A stretch of 64,000 nucleotides of DNA, taken from assembly GCF_028657905.1 (NCBI RefSeq), contig NZ_CP117781.1:868001-932000 (forward strand), given 5' to 3'. Of the stretch, positions 53,103-63,489 are shown one piece after another; position 1 is the stretch's first letter; every line of letters begins with the position of its first letter. A program made the translations under genes and the position numbers. The DNA comes from Burkholderia sp. FERM BP-3421 (GTDB lineage Bacteria > Pseudomonadota > Gammaproteobacteria > Burkholderiales > Burkholderiaceae). The notes beneath the pieces were generated by a model that had not been told where the DNA came from, searched no databases, and worked only from the letters and a program-made list of their open reading frames with translations.

Positions 53103-54014
53103 ATGAAGAGAAAATCCTGGTTATTGAGCGTGCTGGCCGGCGCGGCCCTGTTGCCGTTTCAATTGCATGCCGCCGAGCCGCTGCAGGGCGCGGGCGGCGC
53201 GACGTTCCAGTTCCAGGTGAACAACAGCACGGGCTATGACGCCTACGAGCCGAACGACGCGCTCCGGCATGCGACGCCGCTGAACGGCAACCTGCAGATC
53301 AACGCGAACCTCGATACGGTCAGCGATTTCGACTACTACACGGTCACGGTGCCCGCCAATCAGACGGCGACCTCGATCACGTTCAACGGCACGGGCACGC
53401 AGACGGCGCAGTGGCTGAGCACGCCGACCACCTGGGGGACGCTGCCGCCGGGGACGGCGACCCCGGTGACCGCGCCCGCCGGCGCGACGCTGCTGATGCG
53501 CGTCTATGACACCGGCGCGACCGCGCCGGCCGCGCAGGCGTATGCGCTGCGCGTCGGCGACGCGCTCAGCACCGCGGGCGTGTACCAGTTCCTCGACACC
53601 GAAAGCATCACGCATCTCGTGCCCAACCGGGTCAACGTCGCGCGCACCATCGACGTGGGCGTGGGCACCTGGGACCACACCGGCAATGTCCGCCAGCCGC
53701 CCGGCGAGCGCGTCACGGTGCAGGCGTCCGAGCAGGACGGGATCACCGGCAACTGGCGCGTGCTGGCCACGACGACCGCTTATACGGTCGCCAACGGACA
53801 GGTGCTGGTTCCGTTGAAGGTCGGCGATTGCGTGGCGTCGGGGGCGACGACGAAGGCGTTTTCCACCCGCCCGGTGCCGTCCGATCGCTGGCGCATCGAC
53901 TACAACCCGAGCGCCAAGGTGGAAGTCACGACGGAGAGCGGGAACAAGACCAATTCGTCCACCGTGAACTTCATGCACATCTGCCGCGAGCACTACCTCG
54001 GCCGCGGCAGGTAA
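53103..54014 (+). CDS. Secreted protein with PPC-type domain, shorter paralogue
   Basis: A 303-residue exported protein with signal peptide (MKRKSWLLSVLAGAALLPFQ, cleavage after HAA). It contains the hallmark YEPNDALRHATPL of bacterial pre-peptidase C-terminal (PPC) domains, followed by SDFDYYTVTVP, and a C-terminal beta-rich region ending CREHYLG. It is very similar to the gene at 54517-55893 from QGAGGATFQFQ onward but lacks about 156 residues between the signal peptide and that point, an in-frame internal deletion. No protease domain is attached, so function is unknown. The leader shows no clear ribosome site. Confidence 0.8.
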   Translation: MKRKSWLLSVLAGAALLPFQLHAAEPLQGAGGATFQFQVNNSTGYDAYEPNDALRHATPLNGNLQINANLDTVSDFDYYTVTVPANQTATSITFNGTGTQTAQWLSTPTTWGTLPPGTATPVTAPAGATLLMRVYDTGATAPAAQAYALRVGDALSTAGVYQFLDTESITHLVPNRVNVARTIDVGVGTWDHTGNVRQPPGERVTVQASEQDGITGNWRVLATTTAYTVANGQVLVPLKVGDCVASGATTKAFSTRPVPSDRWRIDYNPSAKVEVTTESGNKTNSSTVNFMHICREHYLGRGR

Positions 54015-54516
54015 ATCGGCGCAGCGGCGGGGCCGGCCGCGCCGGGCCCGCATGCGGCGCCGCGTCGGCGGGCCGCGTGCCGGCCCCCGCCGACGGCACC
54101 CCTGCGCGCGCGACACGCCCGATCGCCGGGCGCGCGTGACGCGCTGCTCACGCATCGCATGGCCCCGGCCCCGCCCCCGCCCGCGCGATCGCGCATTCCG
54201 GCGGATTTCATGCCCGATTTCCCTTTCGGATTAATTTTGGTTCCGGATCGATGTTCTTCGATTGTCGAATCGATTTTCGGGGAGATGCAATCGTGACGAT
54301 TTTGCGAAGAATCAAATTTCCCGCGGCAGCGGCGGCCGGTGCATGTTTCCGGCGTGATGTCGGTGCCGTAAGGCGTTGACGGCGGCATTCCATTGCGATA
54401 ACGGATTCCGGGCATCCGATATCCGATGAATCGGGATATGCCATTATCGAAAAATATCCCGTAATATCGATCGCGCATTCCGAGTGTGGTCATTTTCCAT
54501 TCCCAATCAAAAGATC
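54015..54516. other. Gap between the two PPC paralogues
   Basis: 502 bp without a supported gene; GC-rich at first, then AT-rich from about 54220. The last part (TTCCGAGTGTGGTC near 54478) resembles the stretch TTCAGAGTGTAGTC (53066) before the first paralogue, so the duplicated unit probably included its upstream region. Confidence 0.55.
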
Positions 54517-55893
54517 ATGAAAAAAACTCTCTCGTTGTGGGGGCTGCTGGTCGGCGCGGCGCTGTCGCCGCTTTCGTCCCATGCGTCGGTCGCATTGACC
54601 GCCCAATCCTACGTACCGGGCACGGTCGCGAACGATAACGTGCCCGCCATCGGCAACCGCCTCGCGGCATTGGCCGCGAAAGGCGCCTCGATCCGGCCGC
54701 CGGGCCTGCCCGCCAATCGCTTCGAGGCGAAGCGCACGCTGCGCGTCGCCGCGGCGCAGGCGGCCGGCCCGGTCGCGCCGCCCGTCGACGGATGCGCGGA
54801 CATCCAGGTCGGCGCGGTCTACAACGCGCCGACCGCGCCGTCGGGCCAGCTCATCTGCGCGCAGTTCGTCGCGGCCGACGCGACCAAGACCATCGCCTAC
54901 GTGGCCAATCTGCCGGCAAACGAGGAACACGACGCGCATCTGGTCCAGGTCAACGCGGACGGTACGCTGACCTACCTCGACAACGACACGGGCACCCAGC
55001 CGAGCAAGCTCGTCGAGGGCATCCCGCCGGGCCCGGTGCGTCTGCTGCTGCTCGTCGATTCGCAGCAGGGCGCGGGCGGCGCGACGTTCCAGTTCCAGGT
55101 GAACAACAGCACCGGCTACGACAGCTACGAGCCCAACGATGCGGTCCGGCTCGCGACGAAGCTGAGCGGCAACCTGCAGATCAACGCAAACCTCGATACG
55201 GTCAGCGATTTCGACTACTACACGGTCACGGTTCCGGCGAGCCAGACCGCGAGCCTGCTCACCTTCAACGGGAACGGCTCGCAGACGGCGCAGCTGCTGA
55301 CCTCGCCGACCACCTGGGGGACGCTGCCGCTGGGGACCGCGGCCACGGTGACCGGGCCCGCGGGCGCGACGCTGCTGCTGCGCGTCTACAACACCGCGAC
55401 GACCGCGCCGGCCGGGCAGACGTACTCGCTGCGCGTCTCGGACGGCCTGGGCACCGCCGGGTTCTATCAGTTCCTCGACACCGAGAGCATCACCCACCTC
55501 GTGCCGAACCTCGAGAACGTCGCGCGCACCATCAATGCGGGCGTGGCGGGCTGGGATCACACGGGCAACGTGCTGTTGCCGCCGGGCGAGCGCATCACGA
55601 TCCAGGTGTATGACTACAACGGAGTCGGCCAGCCCGGGACGCTGCTGACCACGGCGGTGGGGTACACGGGGCCGGACGGCAAGGTGCTGGTGCCGCTCAA
55701 TATCGGCGTCTGCAAGGGTTCGGCCGTCACGTCGGGGCAGTTCGCCACCACCTCGGTGCCGGCGCAGAAATGGCTCATCTCGTACACCGGCGCGTACGCC
55801 ACGGCGAAGACGGACAGCACCCAGACGACCGCGGCGTCCTCCACGGCCTTCGTCCATATCTGCTCCGAAACCTATCTCGGCCAGAGCAAGTAA
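54517..55893 (+). CDS. Secreted protein with PPC-type domain, longer paralogue
   Basis: A 458-residue exported protein with signal peptide (MKKTLSLWGLLVGAALSPLS, cleavage after SHA). The region from about residue 25 to 183, absent in the neighbour, includes GCADIQVGAVYNAPTAPSGQ and a Cys pair; then QGAGGATFQFQ, the PPC hallmark YEPNDAVRLATKL, SDFDYYTVTVP, and a C-terminal beta domain ending CSETYLGQSK. These are likely extracellular or periplasmic binding domains. No enzymatic motif is recognised. A strong hairpin follows the stop codon. Confidence 0.82.
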   Translation: MKKTLSLWGLLVGAALSPLSSHASVALTAQSYVPGTVANDNVPAIGNRLAALAAKGASIRPPGLPANRFEAKRTLRVAAAQAAGPVAPPVDGCADIQVGAVYNAPTAPSGQLICAQFVAADATKTIAYVANLPANEEHDAHLVQVNADGTLTYLDNDTGTQPSKLVEGIPPGPVRLLLLVDSQQGAGGATFQFQVNNSTGYDSYEPNDAVRLATKLSGNLQINANLDTVSDFDYYTVTVPASQTASLLTFNGNGSQTAQLLTSPTTWGTLPLGTAATVTGPAGATLLLRVYNTATTAPAGQTYSLRVSDGLGTAGFYQFLDTESITHLVPNLENVARTINAGVAGWDHTGNVLLPPGERITIQVYDYNGVGQPGTLLTTAVGYTGPDGKVLVPLNIGVCKGSAVTSGQFATTSVPAQKWLISYTGAYATAKTDSTQTTAASSTAFVHICSETYLGQSK

Positions 55894-55898
55894 GCAGC

Positions 55899-55929
55899 GT
55901 GACGGGGCCGGCGACGCCGGCCTCGTCAC
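55899..55929 (+). terminator. Hairpin after the longer PPC paralogue
   Basis: 14-bp arms (55899-55912 and 55916-55929, beginning GTGACGG and ending CGTCAC) with one G-T pair and a GAC loop, starting six bases after the stop. It lies between a plus-strand and a minus-strand gene end and may serve both. Confidence 0.7.
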
Positions 55930-56069
55930 GCGCCTGTCTGCCCCGGTCCCCGGGGCGGCGCGTTCTCCTGTGCGTGTCGCGCCCGGGCCGATCGGCGCGG
56001 CGCGCATCGAAACCCATTGCCTCGCACGCATTCGCTGCGGCCGGCCGCAGCGAATGCGCCGGCCGCGCG

Positions 56070-57122
56070 TCAGGCTTCGGTATCTGTCCCGATTTCCGGC
56101 TCGACCTGCGCCGCCACCGCGCCGCCGCGTTCGCGGTAGGTCGCCGGCGGCGCGCCGAACTGCTTGCGGAATTCCCGTCCGAGATGCGAGGCGTCCGCGA
56201 AGCCGCAGCTCGTCGCGATGTCGGCGACGGTGCGGTCCGAGCTGGTCAGCAGCCACGCGGCGGTGCGCAGCCGCACCTGCTTGGCGAACGCCTGCGGGCT
56301 CGTGCCGGTTTCCGCCTTGAACAGGCGCTCCAGCTGGCGCGTCGACAGGTCGAGCTTGGCGGCCAGCTCGTCGAGCGGCAGCGTGCGCCCGACATGCTGC
56401 TCCATCAGCAGGATGGCGCGCTTCACCTTCGGATGCGTGGCCGGCTCCAACCCGGGCGGGTGCGGCTGCGGCGCATTGCCCTTCTGCATCTCGCCCACCA
56501 GCAGGATGCGCAAGGCCTTCTGCACCGTGGCGTGGTCGAAATGGCGCAGCAGGATCGCGGCCGCCACGTCGATCGACGCGCGTCCGCCCGAGCAGGTGAT
56601 GCGCCGCCGGTCGATCACGAACAGCCGGTCCGCGATCAGCAGGTCGGGATCGACGGCCGGAAAGCGCTCGATGAAATCCCAGTAGTGGAACCAGCTGACG
56701 CAGATCCGGTGCGCATCGAGCACGCCCGCGCGCATCAGCGCGAACACGCCGGTGCAGATCCCCACCACGTTCGCGCCGTCGCCCGCCGCGCGGCGGATGA
56801 ACTGCAGGGTTTCCGGCCCCGCCTGGGGCCCCGAGTGCAGCAGGCCGCCCACCACCACCACGTAGTCGAACGGGGCGGTGTCGGCGAAGGTCTCCCACGG
56901 CGTCACCTGGATCCCGCAGCTCGCGCGCACCGGCGCGAGCGTGTCGCCGATCACGCTCCACGCGCAGCGCACCGGCTTGCTGTAGTCGCCGTCGTCGGCC
57001 GACAGCCGCAGCATGTCGACGAAGCCCGAGAACGCGGTCAGCGTGAAATTCGGCAGCAGCACGATGCCGAAGCGGATGCGCCGCGGCGCGGCGGCGGGGG
57101 AGGCGGGTGCGTCAGGCGTCAT
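56070..57122 (-). CDS. gbdR: GlxA/AraC-family regulator of betaine catabolism, GbdR-like
   Basis: The 350-residue regulator has a DJ-1/PfpI-like sensor domain (FGIVLLPNFTLTAFSGFVDM, NVVGICTGVFALMRAGVLDA, RITCSGGRASIDVAAAILL) and a C-terminal AraC HTH (PLDELAAKLDLSTRQLERLF, IATSCGFADASHLGREFRKQ). Divergence from sdaA-soxBDAG matches the known role of GbdR in Pseudomonas, which activates betaine and sarcosine catabolism in response to betaine and dimethylglycine. The start at 57122 removes a non-conserved 41-residue extension. The call is supported by family and context; the effector in this organism is inferred. Confidence 0.85.
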   Translation of the reverse strand: MTPDAPASPAAAPRRIRFGIVLLPNFTLTAFSGFVDMLRLSADDGDYSKPVRCAWSVIGDTLAPVRASCGIQVTPWETFADTAPFDYVVVVGGLLHSGPQAGPETLQFIRRAAGDGANVVGICTGVFALMRAGVLDAHRICVSWFHYWDFIERFPAVDPDLLIADRLFVIDRRRITCSGGRASIDVAAAILLRHFDHATVQKALRILLVGEMQKGNAPQPHPPGLEPATHPKVKRAILLMEQHVGRTLPLDELAAKLDLSTRQLERLFKAETGTSPQAFAKQVRLRTAAWLLTSSDRTVADIATSCGFADASHLGREFRKQFGAPPATYRERGGAVAAQVEPEIGTDTEA

Positions 57123-57375
57123 TGCGGTGAGGCTCAGGGTTGGCCGGGCGGCGTCCGGCGGGTCTCGTCCGGCGCGGGCCACGTCGCCAGCGTCGCCGAT
57201 CGGCGCGGCCGGAACTTGCGTTTTTCCGTCGCGAACCATCGCCAAAGCGCATCGATGCGGCCCGGGTGGCGGCGTTGTCCCACGCCGATGCCGGTTTTGT
57301 TCTATCGGCGGATTTTACGCTTTGGTGTACTGGCACCCAACGTCACTTCACGCGTCAATGCGCAAGGGCAGCCAG

Positions 57376-58761
<1,386 letters not shown>

Positions 58762-58775
58762 CGAAGGATCCGCAC

Positions 58776-60020
58776 ATGAGCCGCTATTCGATATTCAGCC
58801 TGTTCCGCAACGGCCTGTCCTATCACGAGAACTGGGAGAAGCAATGGAAGAGCCCCGAGCCGAGGCGTGAGTACGACGTCGTGATCGTCGGCGGCGGCGG
58901 GCATGGGCTCGCCACCGCGTACTACCTCGCGAAGGAGCACGGCATCACCAACGTCGCGGTGCTCGAGAAGGGCTGGATCGGCGGCGGCAACACCGCGCGC
59001 AACACCACGATCGTGCGCTCGAACTACCTGTGGGACGAGTCGGCCGCGCTGTACGAGAAGGCGATGAAGCTGTGGGAAGGGCTCGCGCAGGATCTCAACT
59101 ACAACGTGATGTTCAGCCAGCGCGGCGTGATGAATCTCGCGCACACGCTGCAGGACGTGCGCGACACCGAGCGCCGCGTGAACGCGAACCGGCTGAACGG
59201 CGTCGACGCCGAATTCCTCACGCCCGCGCAGATCAAGGAGATCGAGCCGACCATCAACCTCGACAGCCGCTATCCGGTGCTGGGCGCGTCGATCCAGCGG
59301 CGCGGCGGCGTGGCGCGGCACGACGCGGTCGCGTGGGGCTTCGCGCGCGGCGCGGACCGCGCGGGTGTCGACATCATCCAGAACTGCCAGGTCACCGGCA
59401 TTCGCCGCGAAGGCGGCGCGGTGGTCGGCGTCGACACCGTGAAGGGTTTCATCAAGGCGAAGAAGGTCGCGGTGGTCGCGGCGGGCAACACCACGGCGCT
59501 GGCCGACATGGCGGGCGTGCGGCTGCCGCTCGAAAGCCATCCGCTGCAGGCGCTGGTGTCGGAGCCGATCAAGCCGGTCGTCAACACGGTCGTGATGTCG
59601 AACGCGGTGCATGCGTACATCAGCCAGTCCGACAAGGGCGATCTCGTGATCGGCGCGGGCATCGACCAGTACACGGGCTTCGGCCAGCGCGGCAGCTTCC
59701 AGATCATCGAAGGCACGCTGCAGGCGATCGTCGAGATGTTCCCGGTGTTCTCGCGGGTGCGGATGAACCGGCAGTGGGGCGGCATCGTCGACGTGTCGCC
59801 CGATGCGTGCCCGATCATCAGCAAGACCGACGTGAAGGGCCTGTATTTCAACTGCGGCTGGGGCACGGGCGGCTTCAAGGCGACGCCGGGCTCGGGCTGG
59901 GCCTACGCGCACACCATCGCGCGCGACGAGCCGCACGCGCTCAACGCGCCGTTCGCGCTCGACCGTTTTTACACCGGCCACCTGATCGACGAACACGGCG
60001 CGGCCGCGGTCGCGCACTGA
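58776..60020 (+). CDS. soxB: Sarcosine oxidase, beta subunit
   Basis: FAD/FMN-binding subunit of heterotetrameric sarcosine oxidase. The 414-residue protein has the dinucleotide motif VVIVGGGGHGLATAYYLAKE and WIGGGNTARNTTIVRSNYLW, and the His of GGVARHDAVAWGFARGA, which carries covalent FMN in characterised enzymes. NCGWGTGGFKATPGSGW closes the FAD site. It follows sdaA by 14 bp. Between its stop and soxD lies a triple 46-bp repeat, unusual inside an otherwise tight operon. Confidence 0.95.
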   Translation: MSRYSIFSLFRNGLSYHENWEKQWKSPEPRREYDVVIVGGGGHGLATAYYLAKEHGITNVAVLEKGWIGGGNTARNTTIVRSNYLWDESAALYEKAMKLWEGLAQDLNYNVMFSQRGVMNLAHTLQDVRDTERRVNANRLNGVDAEFLTPAQIKEIEPTINLDSRYPVLGASIQRRGGVARHDAVAWGFARGADRAGVDIIQNCQVTGIRREGGAVVGVDTVKGFIKAKKVAVVAAGNTTALADMAGVRLPLESHPLQALVSEPIKPVVNTVVMSNAVHAYISQSDKGDLVIGAGIDQYTGFGQRGSFQIIEGTLQAIVEMFPVFSRVRMNRQWGGIVDVSPDACPIISKTDVKGLYFNCGWGTGGFKATPGSGWAYAHTIARDEPHALNAPFALDRFYTGHLIDEHGAAAVAH

Positions 60021-60040
60021 GCCTGACCGTATTGAAATAG

Positions 60041-60170
60041 ATGGGACCGGGGTAAGGCGCTGAAGCGCCAACTGCGCATTGGGTATATGGGACCAGAGTA
60101 AGGCGCTGAAGCGCCAACTGCGCATTGAGTATATGGGACCAGAGTAAGGCGCTGAAGCGCCAACTCTGGT
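60041..60170 (+). repeat. 46-bp tandem repeat, three copies, between soxB and soxD
   Basis: Copies start at 60041, 60087 and 60133, each beginning ATGGGACC and containing GGCGCTGAAGCGCC, an internal hairpin with five-bp arms and a TGAA loop. The third copy diverges after CAACT and ends at the soxD leader. The period is not a multiple of three, and it lies outside the coding sequence. Confidence 0.92.
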
Positions 60171-60171
60171 C
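60137..60171 (+). other. Extended hairpin in the third repeat copy
   Basis: GACCAGAGT (60137-60145) pairs with ACTCTGGTC (60163-60171), and GGCGC with GCGCC inside, giving a 14-bp interrupted stem. Only the third copy can form the outer stem. It ends eight bases before the soxD ribosome site (GAGGAGAACGCC), so it may affect soxD translation or mRNA stability. Confidence 0.7.
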
Positions 60172-60190
60172 GACACATGAGGAGAACGCC

Positions 60191-60481
60191 ATGTTGTTGA
60201 TCGAATGTCCGTGGTGCGGCCCGCGCGCCGAATCCGAATTCAGCTGCGGCGGCGAGGCGGACATCGCCCGCCCGCTCGACACCGACGCGCTGTCCGACCG
60301 CGAATGGGGTGATTACCTGTTCATGCGCAAGAACCCGCGCGGCGTGCATCGCGAGCAATGGCTGCACGCGCAGGGCTGCCGCCGCTGGTTCATGGCGACG
60401 CGCGACACTGTCAGCTATGCGTTCCAGGGCTACGAGACCTTCGGCGCACCCGCGCACGACCAAGAGGATACCCAGCGATGA
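60191..60481 (+). CDS. soxD: Sarcosine oxidase, delta subunit
   Basis: Small zinc-binding subunit of heterotetrameric sarcosine oxidase. The 96-residue protein has MLLIECPWCGPRAESEFSCG, with cysteines for zinc, and HREQWLHAQGCRRWF with the remaining His and Cys candidates; the C-terminus (RDTVSYAFQGYE) is typical. GAGGAGAACGCC lies before the ATG. Its stop overlaps the soxA start (ATGA), so the two are coupled. Confidence 0.94.
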   Translation: MLLIECPWCGPRAESEFSCGGEADIARPLDTDALSDREWGDYLFMRKNPRGVHREQWLHAQGCRRWFMATRDTVSYAFQGYETFGAPAHDQEDTQR

Positions 60482-63400
60482 GCCAGAAAGACCGACTCGG
60501 CGCGGGCGGCCGCATCAACCGCGCGATCCCGCTCACCTTCACCTTCAACGGGCGCATCTACCAGGGTTTCCAGGGCGATACGCTCGCGTCGGCGCTGCTC
60601 GCGAACGGCGTGCATTTCGTCGCGCGCAGCTTCAAGTACCACCGGCCGCGCGGCATCGTGACGGCGGGCGTCGAGGAGCCGAACGCGGTGGTGCAGCTGG
60701 AGACGGGCGCGCATACGGTGCCCAATGCGCGCGCGACCGAGATCGAGCTGTACCAGGGGCTCGTCGCGAGCAGCGTGAATGCCGAGCCGTCGCTCGAGCA
60801 GGACCGCATGGCGATCAACCAGAAGTTCGCGCGCTTCCTGCCGGCGGGCTTCTACTACAAGACCTTCATGTGGCCGCGCAAGTGGTGGCCGAAGTACGAG
60901 GAGAGGATCCGCGAGGCGGCGGGGCTCGGCAAGGCGCCCGATACGCTCGACGCCGACCGCTACGACAAATGCTATGCGCACTGCGACGTGCTCGTGGTCG
61001 GCGGCGGCCCGGCGGGCCTCGCGGCCGCGCAGGCAGCGGCGCGCGCGGGCGCGCGGGTGATCCTCGTCGACGATCAGCGCGAGCTGGGCGGCAGCCTGCT
61101 CGCGGGCCGCGCGGAAATCGACGGCAAGCCCGCGCTGCAGTGGGTCGAGAAGGTCGAGGCGGAGCTGGCCGCGCGGCCCGACGTGCGCATCCTCACGCGC
61201 AGCACCGCGTTCGGCTATCAGGACCACAACCTCGTGACGGTCGTGCAGCGCCTGACCGAGCACCTGCCGGTCTCGATGCGCAAGGGCACGCGCGAGCTGC
61301 TGTGGAAGGTCCGCGCCAAGCGCGTGATCCTCGCGACGGGCGCGCACGAGCGGCCGCTCGTATTCGGCAACAACGATCTGCCCGGCGTGATGATGGCCTC
61401 GGCGGTGTCGACTTACGTGCATCGCTACGGCGTGCTGCCGGGCCGCGACGCGGTGGTGTTCGCGAACAACGACCGCGCCTATCAGTGCGCGCTCGACCTG
61501 AAGGCCTGCGGCGCGAAGGTGACGGTGGTCGACGTGCGCGCGGCGGCCGACGGCGCGCTGCCCGCGGCCGCGCGCCGTCACGGCGTGACCGTGATGAACG
61601 GCGCGGTGGTGACGGCGGCCTCGGGTCGCCTGCGGGTCGCGTCGGTCGAGGTCGCCGCGTATGCGGACGGCCGCGTGGGCGACCGGCTCGCGACGCTGCC
61701 GTGCGACCTCGTCGCGATGTCGGGCGGCTTCAGCCCGGTGCTGCACCTGTTCGCGCAGTCGGGCGGCAAGGCGCACTGGCACGACGGGAAGGCGTGCTTC
61801 GTGCCGGGCAAGGCGATGCAGGCGGAGGCGAGCGTCGGCGCGGCGGCAGGCGAATTCGGGCTCGCGCGCGCGTTGCGGTTCGCGCTCGACGCGGGGGTGG
61901 AGGCGGCGCAAGCGGCCGGCTGCACGGGCGCGGAGCGGCCGGCCGAGCCGCAGGTGGCCGAGCTGGCCGAAACCCCGCTGCAGCCGCTGTGGCTGGTCGG
62001 CGACGCCGCGATGGCGGCGCGCGGCCCCAAGCAGTTCGTCGATTTCCAGAACGACGTGGCGGCCGCCGACATCCTGCTGGCCGCGCGCGAGGGCTTCGAG
62101 TCGGTCGAGCACGTGAAGCGCTACACGGCGATGGGCTTCGGCACCGACCAGGGCAAGCTCGGCAACATCAATGGCATGGCGATCCTCGCGCAGGCGCTCG
62201 GCAAGACGATTCCCGAGACCGGCACGACGACCTTCCGGCCGAACTACACGCCGGTGACGTTCGGCGCGTTCGCGGGGCGCGAGCTGGGCGATTTCCTCGA
62301 CCCGATCCGCAAGACCTGCGTGCATGAATGGCACGTCGCGCACGGCGCATTGTTCGAGGACGTCGGCAACTGGAAGCGGCCGTGGTACTTCCCGAAATCG
62401 GGCGAGGACCTGCATGCGGCGGTGGCGCGCGAGTGTCTCGCCGTGCGCACGAGCGTGGGCATTCTCGATGCGTCGACGCTCGGCAAGATCGACATCCAGG
62501 GTCCCGATGCGGTGAAGCTGCTGAACTGGATGTATACGAACCCCTGGAACAAGCTCGAAGTCGGCAAGTGCCGCTACGGCGTGATGCTCGACGAGAACGG
62601 CATGGTGTTCGACGACGGCGTGACGGTGCGGCTCGGCGAGCAGCATTTCATGATGACCACGACCACGGGCGGCGCGGCGCGCGTGCTGACCTGGCTCGAA
62701 CGCTGGTTGCAGACCGAGTGGCCGGATCTCAAGGTGCGGCTCGCGTCGGTGACCGACCACTGGGCGACCTTCGCGGTGGTGGGTCCGAAGAGCCGCGAGG
62801 TGGTGCGCCGGGTGTGCCCCGACATCGACTTCGGCAACGGCGCGTTCCCGTTCATGAGCTATCGCGACGGCATGGTGGCCGGCGTGAAGGCGCGCGTGAT
62901 GCGGATCAGCTTCTCGGGCGAACTCGCCTACGAGGTGAACGTGCCCGCGAACGCCGGCCGCGCGGTGTGGGAAGCGCTGATGGCGGCGGGCGCCGAGTTC
63001 GACATCACGCCCTACGGCACCGAGACGATGCACGTGCTGCGCGCCGAGAAGGGCTACATCATCGTGGGCCAGGACACCGACGGTTCGATCACGCCGCACG
63101 ATCTCGGGATGGGCGGGCTCGTCGCGAAATCGAAGGACTTCCTCGGCCGCCGCTCGCTGACGCGCAGCGACACCGCGAAGGCGGGCCGCAAGCAGTTCGT
63201 CGGCCTGTTGACCGACGACGCGCAATACGTGCTGCCGGAAGGCGGCCAGATCGTCGAGGCGGGCGCGGCGCCGGCCGCCGACGGCACGACGCCGATGCTC
63301 GGGCATGTGACGTCGAGCTACTACAGCCCGATCCTGAAGCGCTCGATCGCGCTCGCGGTGGTGAAGGGCGGACTGGAACGGATGGGCGGGACGGTCGCCG

Positions 63401-63489
63401 TTGCGCTGGCGGACGGCCGCCGCGTGACCGCGAAGATCTCCAGCCCGGTTTTCTACGACAGCGAAGGGGTGCGCCAGCATGTGGAATGA
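60478..63489 (+). CDS. soxA: Sarcosine oxidase, alpha subunit
   Basis: Large NAD- and folate-binding subunit. The 1003-residue protein has an N-terminal region (PLTFTFNGRIYQGFQGDTLA, KYHRPRGI), a Rossmann domain VLVVGGGPAGLAAAQAAARA, TGAHERPLVFGNNDLPGVMM, and a C-terminal aminomethyltransferase-like domain (VGILDASTLGKIDIQGPDAV, YGTETMHVLRAEKGYIIVGQ) that passes the methyl carbon to tetrahydrofolate. The start ATG overlaps the soxD stop. It overlaps soxG by 11 bp at the 3' end. Confidence 0.95.
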   Translation: MSQKDRLGAGGRINRAIPLTFTFNGRIYQGFQGDTLASALLANGVHFVARSFKYHRPRGIVTAGVEEPNAVVQLETGAHTVPNARATEIELYQGLVASSVNAEPSLEQDRMAINQKFARFLPAGFYYKTFMWPRKWWPKYEERIREAAGLGKAPDTLDADRYDKCYAHCDVLVVGGGPAGLAAAQAAARAGARVILVDDQRELGGSLLAGRAEIDGKPALQWVEKVEAELAARPDVRILTRSTAFGYQDHNLVTVVQRLTEHLPVSMRKGTRELLWKVRAKRVILATGAHERPLVFGNNDLPGVMMASAVSTYVHRYGVLPGRDAVVFANNDRAYQCALDLKACGAKVTVVDVRAAADGALPAAARRHGVTVMNGAVVTAASGRLRVASVEVAAYADGRVGDRLATLPCDLVAMSGGFSPVLHLFAQSGGKAHWHDGKACFVPGKAMQAEASVGAAAGEFGLARALRFALDAGVEAAQAAGCTGAERPAEPQVAELAETPLQPLWLVGDAAMAARGPKQFVDFQNDVAAADILLAAREGFESVEHVKRYTAMGFGTDQGKLGNINGMAILAQALGKTIPETGTTTFRPNYTPVTFGAFAGRELGDFLDPIRKTCVHEWHVAHGALFEDVGNWKRPWYFPKSGEDLHAAVARECLAVRTSVGILDASTLGKIDIQGPDAVKLLNWMYTNPWNKLEVGKCRYGVMLDENGMVFDDGVTVRLGEQHFMMTTTTGGAARVLTWLERWLQTEWPDLKVRLASVTDHWATFAVVGPKSREVVRRVCPDIDFGNGAFPFMSYRDGMVAGVKARVMRISFSGELAYEVNVPANAGRAVWEALMAAGAEFDITPYGTETMHVLRAEKGYIIVGQDTDGSITPHDLGMGGLVAKSKDFLGRRSLTRSDTAKAGRKQFVGLLTDDAQYVLPEGGQIVEAGAAPAADGTTPMLGHVTSSYYSPILKRSIALAVVKGGLERMGGTVAVALADGRRVTAKISSPVFYDSEGVRQHVE

